Assembly (NCBI GenBank): GCA_023445955.1
Contig: JAEXJH010000197.1
Span: 1-7,580, forward strand
Length of the DNA: 7,580 nt
Direction of reading: 5' to 3'
Source of the DNA: Pseudomonadota bacterium
GTDB lineage: Bacteria; Pseudomonadota; Alphaproteobacteria; Caulobacterales; Caulobacteraceae
Made by a program: the position numbers and the translations under genes. Below are positions 1-5,271 of this stretch, in pieces (positions within the stretch are counted from its first letter, which is position 1; every line of letters starts with the position of its first letter). The notes below the pieces were generated by a model. That model worked only from the letters and a program-made list of their open reading frames with translations, did no database searches and was not told where the DNA came from.

Positions 1-566
1 CGCTGCAGCAGGCCGGCCGCATCGATGGCGTCGGCGAACGGCGAGACCCGCATGGACGCGCCATCCGACAGCTCGGCCTCGGCCGCCAGCAGGCACTGGC
101 GCAGCTCGGTCAGCGTCGCCCCGCCGAAGATCGCGCCCAGGAACAGGCCGTCAGGCCGAAGGGCGCGGCGGATCTGGATCAGCGCGCCGACCAGGTCGTT
201 GGTCCAGTGCAACGACAGGGTCGAGACCACCAGGTCCAGGGTTGCATCGCCGAACGGCAGGCGCTCCTCGTCGGCCGCCACGCGCGGGGGCGCACGATCG
301 CCCAGCATCCGCGCCGAGAGGTCGGTCTCGATCAAGGTGTCGATGTTGGCGCGGGCGTCGCTGTCTTCCAAGGCCTTGAAAAAATGGCCGTTTCTCGCGC
401 CGAGGTCGACGGCGACCGGAAAGCGTCGCAGGATCGTCTCCAGCCGCATGACCACGTCCTGGGCCGCGCGGGCCTTGAGAAAGTCGGCGGCGGCGTAACC
501 CGGCGCGGCGCGGTCGAGGCGGGCGCGATGCAGGGCGCGGTCGAAGAGCAGGGGGGAAGCGGTCAT
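1..566 (-). CDS. NDUFAF5-like class I SAM-dependent methyltransferase, 3' end beyond window
   Basis: The first 188 residues read from an ATG at 566; the C-terminus lies outside the window. A class I methyltransferase fold is visible: the SAM-binding motif I is DLGARNG (54-60), an acidic residue ending the second strand is D82, and a DLVVST strand (111-116) leads into LSLHWTNDL (117-125). The FPVAVDLG, LPFGDATLDLVVS, LSLHW and FGGATLTELR stretches resemble human NDUFAF5, which hydroxylates an arginine of complex I subunit NDUFS7; databases often label bacterial relatives BioC-like. An NDUFAF5-type role is inferred from remembered similarity. No Shine-Dalgarno precedes the ATG, and there is no in-frame ATG, GTG or TTG in the roughly 50 bases upstream, so the message may be leaderless. 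The N-terminal LFDRALHRARLDRAA suits this family. The gene diverges from comF with 53 bases between starts. A simple BioC relative is the alternative. Confidence 0.88.
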   Translation of the reverse strand, partial: MTASPLLFDRALHRARLDRAAPGYAAADFLKARAAQDVVMRLETILRRFPVAVDLGARNGHFFKALEDSDARANIDTLIETDLSARMLGDRAPPRVAADEERLPFGDATLDLVVSTLSLHWTNDLVGALIQIRRALRPDGLFLGAIFGGATLTELRQCLLAAEAELSDGASMRVSPFADAIDAAGLLQ

Positions 567-610
567 TGCGCGCGGAACATGGCGACTTCGGGCCGTTCTG
601 GAAAGGTGTC

Positions 611-616
611 GGGAGG
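611..616 (+). promoter_or_regulatory. Ribosome binding site that decides the comF start
   Basis: GGGAGG ends three bases before the ATG at 620. It favours this ATG over an in-frame TTG at 566, which would place the comF start on top of the divergent methyltransferase start and add 18 residues with no ComF character. The spacing is short but usable. Confidence 0.6.
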
Positions 617-619
617 TCG

Positions 620-1324
620 ATGCTCGATCTGCTGCTGCCGCCCTCCAGCCTGGACGGCGAGCCGGCGCTGAGCGGCGGGCTGACGGCCAGCGCCTTTACC
701 AAGGTCACCTTCCTGGACGATCCGGTCTGCGACGGCTGCGGCCTGGCCATGCCGTACGAACAGGCCGAGCGCTGTCCCGCCTGCCAGGCCAAACCCAAGG
801 CGTTCCAACGCTGCCGGGCGGCCTGCGTCTATGACGAGCACTCGCGGGAGCTGATCCTGAAGCTGAAGCACGCCGACCGCACGGATCTGGCCGGTCTGTT
901 CGCCCGCTGGCTGTCGCGCTCCGGCGTCGACCTGCTGGAGGACGCCGAGGTGGTGGTCCCCGTGCCCGTCCACCGCACGCGGATGCTGACCCGCCGCTAC
1001 AACCAGGCCGCCGAGATCGCCCGGCCGCTGGCCCGGATGGCGGGGCTGGCCTATCTGCCCGACGCCTTGGTCCGCAAGCGCGACACCGACAGCCAGGGCG
1101 GCAAGTCGGCCTCGGGCCGGCGGCGCAACGTGGCGGCCGCCTTCGCGGTCCCCGAGGCCCGGCGCCATCGCGTGGTCGGTCGACGGATCATTCTGATTGA
1201 TGACGTGTTGACCACAGGCGCCACGGCCGAGGGTTGCGCGCGAGCGCTTCTGGCCGCTGGAGCCGCGTCGGTGACGTTATCTGTCGTCGCCCGCGTTACA
1301 GAAATGCAGGCCCGTCCTATATGA
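620..1324 (+). CDS. comF: ComF family phosphoribosyltransferase-like protein
   Basis: A 234-residue protein of the ComF/GntX family. The N-terminal LLDLLLPP is typical. A zinc knuckle follows, with C37/C40 and C52/C55. Next comes the family's VPVPVHRTRMLTRRYNQA region (113-130), and then the PRPP-binding loop IDDVLTTGAT (193-202) of type I phosphoribosyltransferases. ComFC proteins support DNA uptake in naturally competent bacteria by handling single-stranded DNA in the cytoplasm. Most alphaproteobacteria carry the gene without proven competence, so the role here is open. Many relatives have a further cysteine pair right after the LLPP segment; here that place reads PPSSLDG with no cysteine. 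The gene heads the plus-strand group with grxC, 31 bases upstream of it. The family assignment is firm and the physiological role is not. Confidence 0.92.
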   Translation: MLDLLLPPSSLDGEPALSGGLTASAFTKVTFLDDPVCDGCGLAMPYEQAERCPACQAKPKAFQRCRAACVYDEHSRELILKLKHADRTDLAGLFARWLSRSGVDLLEDAEVVVPVPVHRTRMLTRRYNQAAEIARPLARMAGLAYLPDALVRKRDTDSQGGKSASGRRRNVAAAFAVPEARRHRVVGRRIILIDDVLTTGATAEGCARALLAAGAASVTLSVVARVTEMQARPI

Positions 1325-1355
1325 GGACGCACAACACCAGGGTATCGACCGTTCC

Positions 1356-1610
1356 ATGGCTCACGTCACCATCTACACCCGTCCGTTCTGCGGCTACTGC
1401 GCCCGCGCCCTCGCCCTGCTGACCGACAAGGGCGCCGACTTCACCGAGGTCGAGGCCGGCATGGATCCCAATCTCCGCCAGGAGATGATGAACCGCTCGG
1501 GCCGCACCACCTTCCCGCAGATCTTCGTCGGCGAGCAGCACATCGGCGGCTGCGACGACATGATGGCCCTCGAGCGCGAGGGTAAGCTGGATCAGATGCT
1601 GGCCGTATGA
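1356..1610 (+). CDS. grxC: Glutaredoxin 3 (GrxC)
   Basis: An 84-residue cytoplasmic thiol-disulfide oxidoreductase of usual GrxC length. It reduces disulfides and glutathione mixed disulfides using glutathione. The dithiol active site is C12-G-Y-C15 in the setting TRPFCGYC; the E. coli protein has CPYC, so this is the glycine variant. The cis-proline motif TFPQIF (P54) and the glutathione-binding GGCDD segment (64-68) are both present. The last bases overlap the ATG of the next gene as ATGA (1607-1610), implying translational coupling to the Nit-family amidase. Only a weak AGGG lies upstream of the start, which suits translation within an operon message from comF. Confidence 0.95.
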   Translation: MAHVTIYTRPFCGYCARALALLTDKGADFTEVEAGMDPNLRQEMMNRSGRTTFPQIFVGEQHIGGCDDMMALEREGKLDQMLAV

Positions 1611-2428
1611 CGCTAAAGGTCGGTCTCGTCCAGACGCGCACGCCCGCGACCCACGCGGCGGCGTTGGCCCATGTCGCGCCGCTGGTGCGCGAGGCGATCG
1701 CGGGCGGCGCCCAGTTCGTCCTGACGCCGGAATGCACCAACGTCCTGCAGAAGGACCGCGCCAAGCTGCTGCCGACTCTGACGGCGCTGGCCGACGATCC
1801 GGTGGTCAATGGCCTGCGCGAGATCGCCGCCGAGACCGGGACCTGGATCGACGTCGGCTCGGCCCTGGTGCTGCGCGAGGACGGCAAGGCCGCCAACCGC
1901 CAGGTCGTCATCGACCCGACGGGCGCGATCGTGGCGACCTACGACAAGCTGCACATGTTCGACGTCGACCTGCCCACGGGCGAGACGGCGCGGGAGTCGG
2001 CGACCTATACGCCGGGCGAGCAGGCGGTGGTGGTCGACACCCCGCTGGGCAAGTTCGGCCTGACGATTTGCTACGACATGCGCTTCCCGGCCCTGCACCG
2101 CGCCCTGGCCTTGGCCGGCGCAACGGTGATCACCGCGCCGGCCGCCTTCACCCGTCCGACGGGCGAGGCGCACTGGGACGTGCTGTTGCGGGCCCGCGCC
2201 ATCGAGACCGGCTCGTTCGTGATCGCGGCGGCGCAAGGCGGCTTCCACGAGGACGGCCGCGGCACCTGGGGCCGCTCGATCGTCGTCGGCCCGTGGGGCG
2301 AGATCATCGGCAAGCTGGACCACGACGAGCCCGGCGTGCTGATCGCCGAGCTCGACCTGCCCGCCGCCCTCTCGGCGCGGGCGGCGATCCCGGTCCTGCA
2401 GAACGCCCGGTCTTTCGTCGGTCCCTGA
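1607..2428 (+). CDS. Nit1-type carbon-nitrogen hydrolase, probable deaminated glutathione amidase
   Basis: A 273-residue nitrilase-superfamily protein. The catalytic triad is visible: E42 in TPECTN, K114 in YDKLHMFDVDLP, and nucleophile C155 in ICYDMRFP. Details resemble the Nit1/YbeM group: the K-H-FDVDLP segment with a later RES, then HWDVLLRARAIET (189-201), an AAAQ-G-H stretch and a VVGPWG strand near the C-terminus. Nit1 enzymes hydrolyse the amide of deaminated glutathione, a side product of transaminases acting on glutathione, and so repair the thiol pool. Placement directly behind grxC, with a 4-base ATGA overlap, supports a glutathione-linked role. The substrate is inferred; omega-amidase (Nit2) or another amidase activity is possible. 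The stop shares one base with the next start (TGATG). Confidence 0.9.
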   Translation: MTLKVGLVQTRTPATHAAALAHVAPLVREAIAGGAQFVLTPECTNVLQKDRAKLLPTLTALADDPVVNGLREIAAETGTWIDVGSALVLREDGKAANRQVVIDPTGAIVATYDKLHMFDVDLPTGETARESATYTPGEQAVVVDTPLGKFGLTICYDMRFPALHRALALAGATVITAPAAFTRPTGEAHWDVLLRARAIETGSFVIAAAQGGFHEDGRGTWGRSIVVGPWGEIIGKLDHDEPGVLIAELDLPAALSARAAIPVLQNARSFVGP

Positions 2429-2862
2429 TGATCAAGTACGCGCTTCAGTGCGACGCGGCCCACGAATTCGAGGGCTGGTTTGGCTCGTCGTCGGACTATG
2501 ACGACCAGGCCGCGCGCGGGCTGGTCGAGTGCCCGATGTGCGGCTCGCACGGCGTCTCCAAGCAGATCATGGCCCCGGCCGTGGCGGGTACGAAGGCCCA
2601 GCGCTCGGCTCCGACCGTCGATCCCAAGACGCGTGAGATGATGATGACGGCCATGGGCGAGGTCCGCCGGCACGTCGAGGACAACTTCGATTACGTCGGC
2701 GACGCCTTCGCCAAGGAGGCCCGCGCCATCCACGAGGGCAAGTCCGAAGACCGCGGCATCTACGGCGAGGCCTCGCCGACTCAGGTCAAGGCGCTGGTCG
2801 AAGACGGCGTCCGCGTCGCGCCCCTGCCGCCGGCGCCGCCGAAGAAGACGGACGTGAACTGA
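2428..2862 (+). CDS. DUF1178 family protein, probable zinc-binding
   Basis: A 144-residue protein of unknown function. The N-terminus MIKYALQCDAAHEFEGWF and the CPMCGS segment are hallmarks of DUF1178. C8 and H12 with C35 and C38 could form a small zinc site, since the spacing resembles a zinc ribbon; metal binding is inferred. The middle holds a conserved KQIMAP segment (45-50) and a charged helical stretch around TREMMMTAMGEVRRHVEDNFDYVG; the tail is proline- and lysine-rich. No signal peptide or membrane segment is seen, so it is cytoplasmic. The ATG overlaps the previous stop by one base, so translation is probably coupled. This is the last gene of the operon: the opposing gene's stop lies only 4 bases beyond, and I see no hairpin terminator between them. 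Confidence 0.88.
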   Translation: MIKYALQCDAAHEFEGWFGSSSDYDDQAARGLVECPMCGSHGVSKQIMAPAVAGTKAQRSAPTVDPKTREMMMTAMGEVRRHVEDNFDYVGDAFAKEARAIHEGKSEDRGIYGEASPTQVKALVEDGVRVAPLPPAPPKKTDVN

Positions 2863-2866
2863 GGGC

Positions 2867-3538
2867 TTAAGCCGCCGCCAGGGCCGCGGCCGTCGCGGCG
2901 TCGTGCTCGTCCGGCCAGGAGGTCCGGCGCGCCAGTCCGGGCGTCAGGAACAGGATCGGCAGCTTGAAGGCCAGCAGCTCGCCGTGGACCAGGCCGTCGA
3001 CGGCGCGTTCCCATCCGTTGGCTTGCCGGCGGCCATGGTCGCGCAGCCAGCCGTCGTAAGGCGCCCAGTGGCTGGGCTCGTCCTGTTCGATGACCTTGAA
3101 GATCTTGGTCAGTGTGGTGTCCTCGCGAACGAGGGCGTTGCGAAGCAGCACCTCGACCTGACGATGTCCGCGCTTCTCCGTGAGGGAGATGACCCGGCAA
3201 AGGCGCTCGAAAAGATCGTCGCGGCCGATCATTTCCGGGGCGAGATCGTCGATGGGCGCGCCGAACATGATCTCGACGAAGCGGTCGATATGGCCGAAGG
3301 CGCGGTCGAGATCGAGCGGCATGGTCCCATGGCGCTCGAACCAGCGGCGGAACATCAGGTAGTGCTTGCGCTCGTCGGCGCGATGGCTCTCGACGAGGTC
3401 GATCAGCTTGTGATCATCCGGCCAACTGGACCGGATCGCGCTCAGCATACGGTCGATCGCCGTGTAGCCGCGGTGCTCGTTGTAGAGATAGATCGAACAG
3501 AGCACGTCGAGATACCGACGCCCAAATGCGTTCGCCAC
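2867..3538 (-). CDS. Ferritin-like superfamily protein, probable di-iron, function unknown
   Basis: A 223-residue, mostly helical protein starting at GTG 3538. Residues expected of a four-helix di-iron site appear in order: E21 in YNEHRGY, E56-R-K-H59, E121 in TEKRGH, and E154-P-S-H157, i.e. two E-x-x-H motifs and two lone glutamates. This is the layout of ferritin-like, rubrerythrin-like or MiaE-type carboxylate di-iron proteins. The true reaction (iron storage, peroxide reduction or hydroxylation) cannot be told. No signal peptide is seen; a hydrophobic FKLPILFLTPG segment lies near the C-terminus. A TTG at 3565 would add nine residues, but a strong GGGGAGG sits 7 bases ahead of the GTG. 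An exact general-stress promoter match lies upstream (see the promoter entry). The gene converges on the DUF1178 gene. Confidence 0.8.
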   Translation of the reverse strand: MANAFGRRYLDVLCSIYLYNEHRGYTAIDRMLSAIRSSWPDDHKLIDLVESHRADERKHYLMFRRWFERHGTMPLDLDRAFGHIDRFVEIMFGAPIDDLAPEMIGRDDLFERLCRVISLTEKRGHRQVEVLLRNALVREDTTLTKIFKVIEQDEPSHWAPYDGWLRDHGRRQANGWERAVDGLVHGELLAFKLPILFLTPGLARRTSWPDEHDAATAAALAAA

Positions 3539-3545
3539 GAACTCG

Positions 3546-3552
3546 CCTCCCC
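3546..3552 (-). promoter_or_regulatory. Ribosome binding site that decides the ferritin-like gene start
   Basis: On the minus strand GGGGAGG is followed by 7 bases and then GTG at 3538. This near-ideal spacing argues against the upstream TTG at 3565, which would place the Shine-Dalgarno inside the coding region. Confidence 0.7.
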
Positions 3553-3597
3553 GGTGTTGGCGCAATCGCGGATGTCGTCGCGCTCAATCTTGACCAT

Positions 3598-3622
3598 AAC
3601 GGTCGCGAACCGCTGTCGTTCC
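3598..3622 (-). promoter_or_regulatory. EcfG/sigma-T type general stress promoter candidate
   Basis: On the minus strand GGAAC (3622-3618) is followed by exactly 16 bases and CGTT (3601-3598). This matches the alphaproteobacterial general stress sigma consensus GGAAC-N16/17-CGTT, the sigma-T class in Caulobacter. Transcription would start near 3591, giving a leader of about 50 nt to the GTG at 3538 that includes the strong Shine-Dalgarno. By my estimate with equal base frequencies, about 0.1 chance match is expected in the whole window on both strands, and this one sits in the right place and direction. Confidence 0.65.
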
Positions 3623-3659
3623 GCTTAGCGCCCAAAGGAGCGAGCGTGGCGTCACAAGC

Positions 3660-3687
3660 AAAAGGCGCCGGACTTTCGTCCGGCGCC
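3660..3687 (-). terminator. Intrinsic terminator of the small glycine-zipper gene
   Basis: GGCGCCGGAC and GTCCGGCGCC form a perfect 10-bp stem with a 4-base loop (3664-3687). On the minus strand the stem is followed directly by TTTTGCTTG. It lies 27 bases past the stop at 3715 and separates this gene from the ferritin-like transcription unit. On the plus strand no T run follows, so it acts mainly in the minus direction. Confidence 0.85.
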
Positions 3688-3714
3688 TTGCTGGCCTCTA
3701 CGAAGCGCTAGCCG

Positions 3715-4014
3715 TTAGCGGTAGCGGTACTCGTAGTGGCACTTCTTCTTGCCCTTGCCGATCTCGTGACCGGCAATCGCGCCGACGCCCGCGCCCAGCA
3801 GGGCGCCTTCGGTCTTGTTGCCGTGGCCGGCGACGGTGTTGCCGAGCAAAGCGCCCGACAGGCCGCCGATGATGGCGCCGTTCTTGGCCTTGGACTTGTT
3901 GCAGACCAGGACGCGCTCACGGCGGTTCTGGGCTTCGGCGGCGGTGATGGCGACGCTGCTGACGGTGAAGCCGACGACAGTGGCCAGGACGATGGTTTTC
4001 AGGCGGGCGCGCAT
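3715..4014 (-). CDS. Small secreted glycine-zipper protein
   Basis: A 99-residue protein from ATG 4014. A Sec signal peptide (MRARLKTIVL, then a hydrophobic core) ends at AEA28, with mature Q29. The body is a glycine zipper at about 46-85: GAIIGGLSGALLG, a polar turn (NTVAGHGNKTEG), then ALLGAGVGAIAG. This is two small-residue hydrophobic segments of the 17-kDa-antigen/2TM glycine-zipper type that associates with or inserts into membranes. C38 and C92 bracket the zipper and could form a periplasmic disulfide; there is no lipobox cysteine. The tail is basic and tyrosine-rich. GGAGAG lies 6 bases before the ATG. An ORF open further upstream to 4107 adds 31 residues ahead of the signal peptide and is rejected. 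It is a smaller neighbour and likely paralogue, at domain level, of the 336-residue gene. Its biological role is unknown. Confidence 0.82.
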   Translation of the reverse strand: MRARLKTIVLATVVGFTVSSVAITAAEAQNRRERVLVCNKSKAKNGAIIGGLSGALLGNTVAGHGNKTEGALLGAGVGAIAGHEIGKGKKKCHYEYRYR

Positions 4015-4059
4015 GGCGGGCTCTCCGATAATTGTTTTTGTAGATCCCTCGGGTGAGTA

Positions 4060-4085
4060 AACGCCCAAGCTGACGGCCGGTTTCC
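4060..4085 (-). promoter_or_regulatory. Near-consensus EcfG/sigma-T promoter candidate for the small glycine-zipper gene
   Basis: On the minus strand GGAAAC (4085-4080) is followed by 16 bases and CGTT (4063-4060). Read as GAAAC-N16-CGTT it has one mismatch to the general stress consensus. Transcription would start near 4053, about 39 nt before the ATG at 4014. The -35 part also lies in a 6-bp inverted repeat (GTTTCC at 4080-4085, GGAAAC at 4094-4099). Confidence 0.4.
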
Positions 4086-4132
4086 AGAAAGTCGGAAACT
4101 CGACCATTCAGCCTGGGTCTTACGTTCGGGAT

Positions 4133-5143
4133 CTAGCCGTCGACGCGATAGCGGCCGTCGGCGTCGGGGCATACGCGGACATAGCGCTGTTCGACGCGGC
4201 CGTTGTACTCGGCCGGGGCCGGGGCCAGGCGGCAGCGTTCGCTGGCGGCGGCGTAACGGCCGTCGCTGTAGCGATAGGGCTGGGTCTGCTCATAGCTGTA
4301 GTAGTTGCCGCGCGTGTCGCACTTGGCCGAGGCGTTGCCCACGGCCGCGCCGACGCCGGCGCCGACCAGGGCGCCCAGCACGGTGCCTTCCGGACGGGCG
4401 TTGCGGGCGGCGACGTTAGACCCCAAGGCCGCGCCGGCCAGGGCGCCGATCACGCCGCCGACGGTGGCGTTCTTCTTGGCGTCCTGACGGCAATCGCTCG
4501 GGTAGGAGACGTTGGCGCTGGTGTCGATGCTGTAGGCGCCGCCGGCATAGGGCGCGTTATAGCGCGCGCCTTCGCCCGGGTTGCGGCGGTCATAGGCGCC
4601 ATTGCCGTAGCGACGGTCGTAGTCGTCGCGCGCCGCGTAGTAGCGGTCGCGATCACGTTCCCACTGCTGGCGGCCCGCGTCATAGCCCGAGGCGTAGCTC
4701 ACGCCGCTGGTGCGGAAGCGATCGGCGTCGCGGGGGTGGCGGCGGTCGTACGAGCCATCACCGTTGCGGCGGTCATAGTCGTAGCGGGCGCGCTCGTAGT
4801 TGGCGCGGGCGCGCTCGAATTCAGCCTGCTCGGAATAGTAGGCGGCGCTGTCGCGATACTGGGCGGTGCGATAGCGCTCGGCATAGCTGGGGTTGCGACG
4901 GTCATAGGCGCCGCGGCCGTAGCGGCGGTCATAGGTGTCGCGCGCCTGGATGTAGTTGGCGCGGTCGCGTTCATAGGCGTCCTGGCGGTCCTGATACTCG
5001 GCGACCTTGTCGTAGTACGAGGCGCGCTGGGCGTCGTAGTTCTGAAGGCTGCGTTGATAGGACGAGTCCTGGGCGAAGGCTGGGGCGATCGCGCCACAAG
5101 CCATGGTGACGGCCAGCACCGCGGTCAAAGTCTTGGAAGTCAT
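4133..5143 (-). CDS. Secreted Tyr/Arg-rich repeat protein with C-terminal glycine zipper
   Basis: A 336-residue exported protein. The signal peptide ends at AFA24, with mature Q25. Residues about 26-200 are extremely rich in Tyr, Arg, Asp and Ala and probably form charged helices. They hold three copies of an A-R-x-x-YDRR-x-G-x-G-x-YDRR-x-P motif at 67-85, 119-137 and 171-189, spaced exactly 52 residues, each preceded by an aromatic-E-R-x-R segment (57, 109, 161). A glycine zipper follows (about 227-271: VGGVIGALAGAALG, turn, VLGALVGAGVGAAVG), bracketed by C218 and C275. The C-terminal 60 residues contain further Cys (C304, C325) and the phrase RYVRVCPDADGRYRVDG. The likely location is the periplasm or outer envelope; the function is unrecognised. 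GGAG lies 6 bases ahead of the ATG and falls in a hairpin. Its role may be structural or stress-related. Confidence 0.85.
   Translation of the reverse strand: MTSKTLTAVLAVTMACGAIAPAFAQDSSYQRSLQNYDAQRASYYDKVAEYQDRQDAYERDRANYIQARDTYDRRYGRGAYDRRNPSYAERYRTAQYRDSAAYYSEQAEFERARANYERARYDYDRRNGDGSYDRRHPRDADRFRTSGVSYASGYDAGRQQWERDRDRYYAARDDYDRRYGNGAYDRRNPGEGARYNAPYAGGAYSIDTSANVSYPSDCRQDAKKNATVGGVIGALAGAALGSNVAARNARPEGTVLGALVGAGVGAAVGNASAKCDTRGNYYSYEQTQPYRYSDGRYAAASERCRLAPAPAEYNGRVEQRYVRVCPDADGRYRVDG
4577..4975 (-). repeat. Three in-frame coding repeats with a 156-bp period
   Basis: Units at 4889-4975, 4733-4819 and 4577-4663 encode residues 57-85, 109-137 and 161-189 of the 336-residue protein. Each has the order aromatic-E-R, then a Tyr, then YDRR-x-G-x-G-(A/S)-YDRR-(N/H)-P. 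The spacing between units is exactly 52 codons with no indels. The sequence between motifs has diverged, so these are old duplications under selection for the motif. Confidence 0.8.
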
Positions 5144-5150
5144 GTAAATC

Positions 5151-5171
5151 TCCGTTCCCTCTTAGAACGGA
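5151..5171 (-). promoter_or_regulatory. Hairpin covering the Shine-Dalgarno of the 336-residue gene
   Basis: In the minus-strand message TCCGTTC (5171-5165), a 7-nt loop (TAAGAGG) and GAACGGA (5157-5151) form a perfect 7-bp stem. The Shine-Dalgarno GGAG (5153-5150) has three of its four bases in the 3' arm, 6 nt before the ATG. Translation may therefore depend on melting of this stem. The structure is direct; the regulatory effect is inferred. Confidence 0.5.
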
Positions 5172-5229
5172 TCGACGTCCGACCCCCGACAGTTGGGTCG
5201 CCAATCCGGGTTCAAGTCCCTGCGCGGAG

Positions 5230-5247
5230 AAAAGCCCCGCCTAGGGC
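5230..5247 (-). terminator. Possible short intrinsic terminator after ubiG
   Basis: On the minus strand GCCC (5247-5244) pairs with GGGC (5237-5234), with one more T-G pair inside, and TTTT (5233-5230) follows at once. It starts about 25 bases past the ubiG stop. The stem is short, so termination may be partial; it lies upstream of the 336-residue gene. Confidence 0.4.
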
Positions 5248-5271
5248 CGAAGTTCCCGAATGGGCTGCGTT

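Noticed and set aside
574..597. GGAAC-N15-CGTT upstream of comF, like a general stress promoter
   Set aside because: The spacer is one base shorter than the 16-17 of the known class; position alone is not enough.
2864..2873. Palindrome GGCTTAAGCC at the convergent gene ends
   Set aside because: It has no loop and no T run, so it is not a terminator; it is short enough to be chance.
3646..3711. Plus-strand 21-codon ORF from GTG with AAAGGAG upstream
   Set aside because: It runs through the perfect terminator hairpin at 3664-3687, and its codons are explained by that hairpin.
4080..4099. GTTTCC/GGAAAC inverted repeat as terminator of the 336-residue gene
   Set aside because: The stem is only 6 bp with an 8-base loop and no T run; one arm is better read as the -35 of the next gene.
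4015..4107. 31-residue N-terminal extension of the small glycine-zipper protein
   Set aside because: It would bury the clear signal peptide and Shine-Dalgarno at ATG 4014 and run through the promoter candidate.
4577..4975. Regular 156-bp spacing as a CRISPR-like or mobile repeat
   Set aside because: The repeats are in frame, diverged at DNA level and confined to one coding sequence.
5206..5220. T-arm-like sequence (GGGTTCAAGTCCC) with a flanking CGGAG that could pair upstream, suggesting a tRNA remnant
   Set aside because: There is no D-arm, no proper 7-base anticodon loop and one T-stem mismatch. About one GTTCRANYC match is expected by chance in a window of this size.
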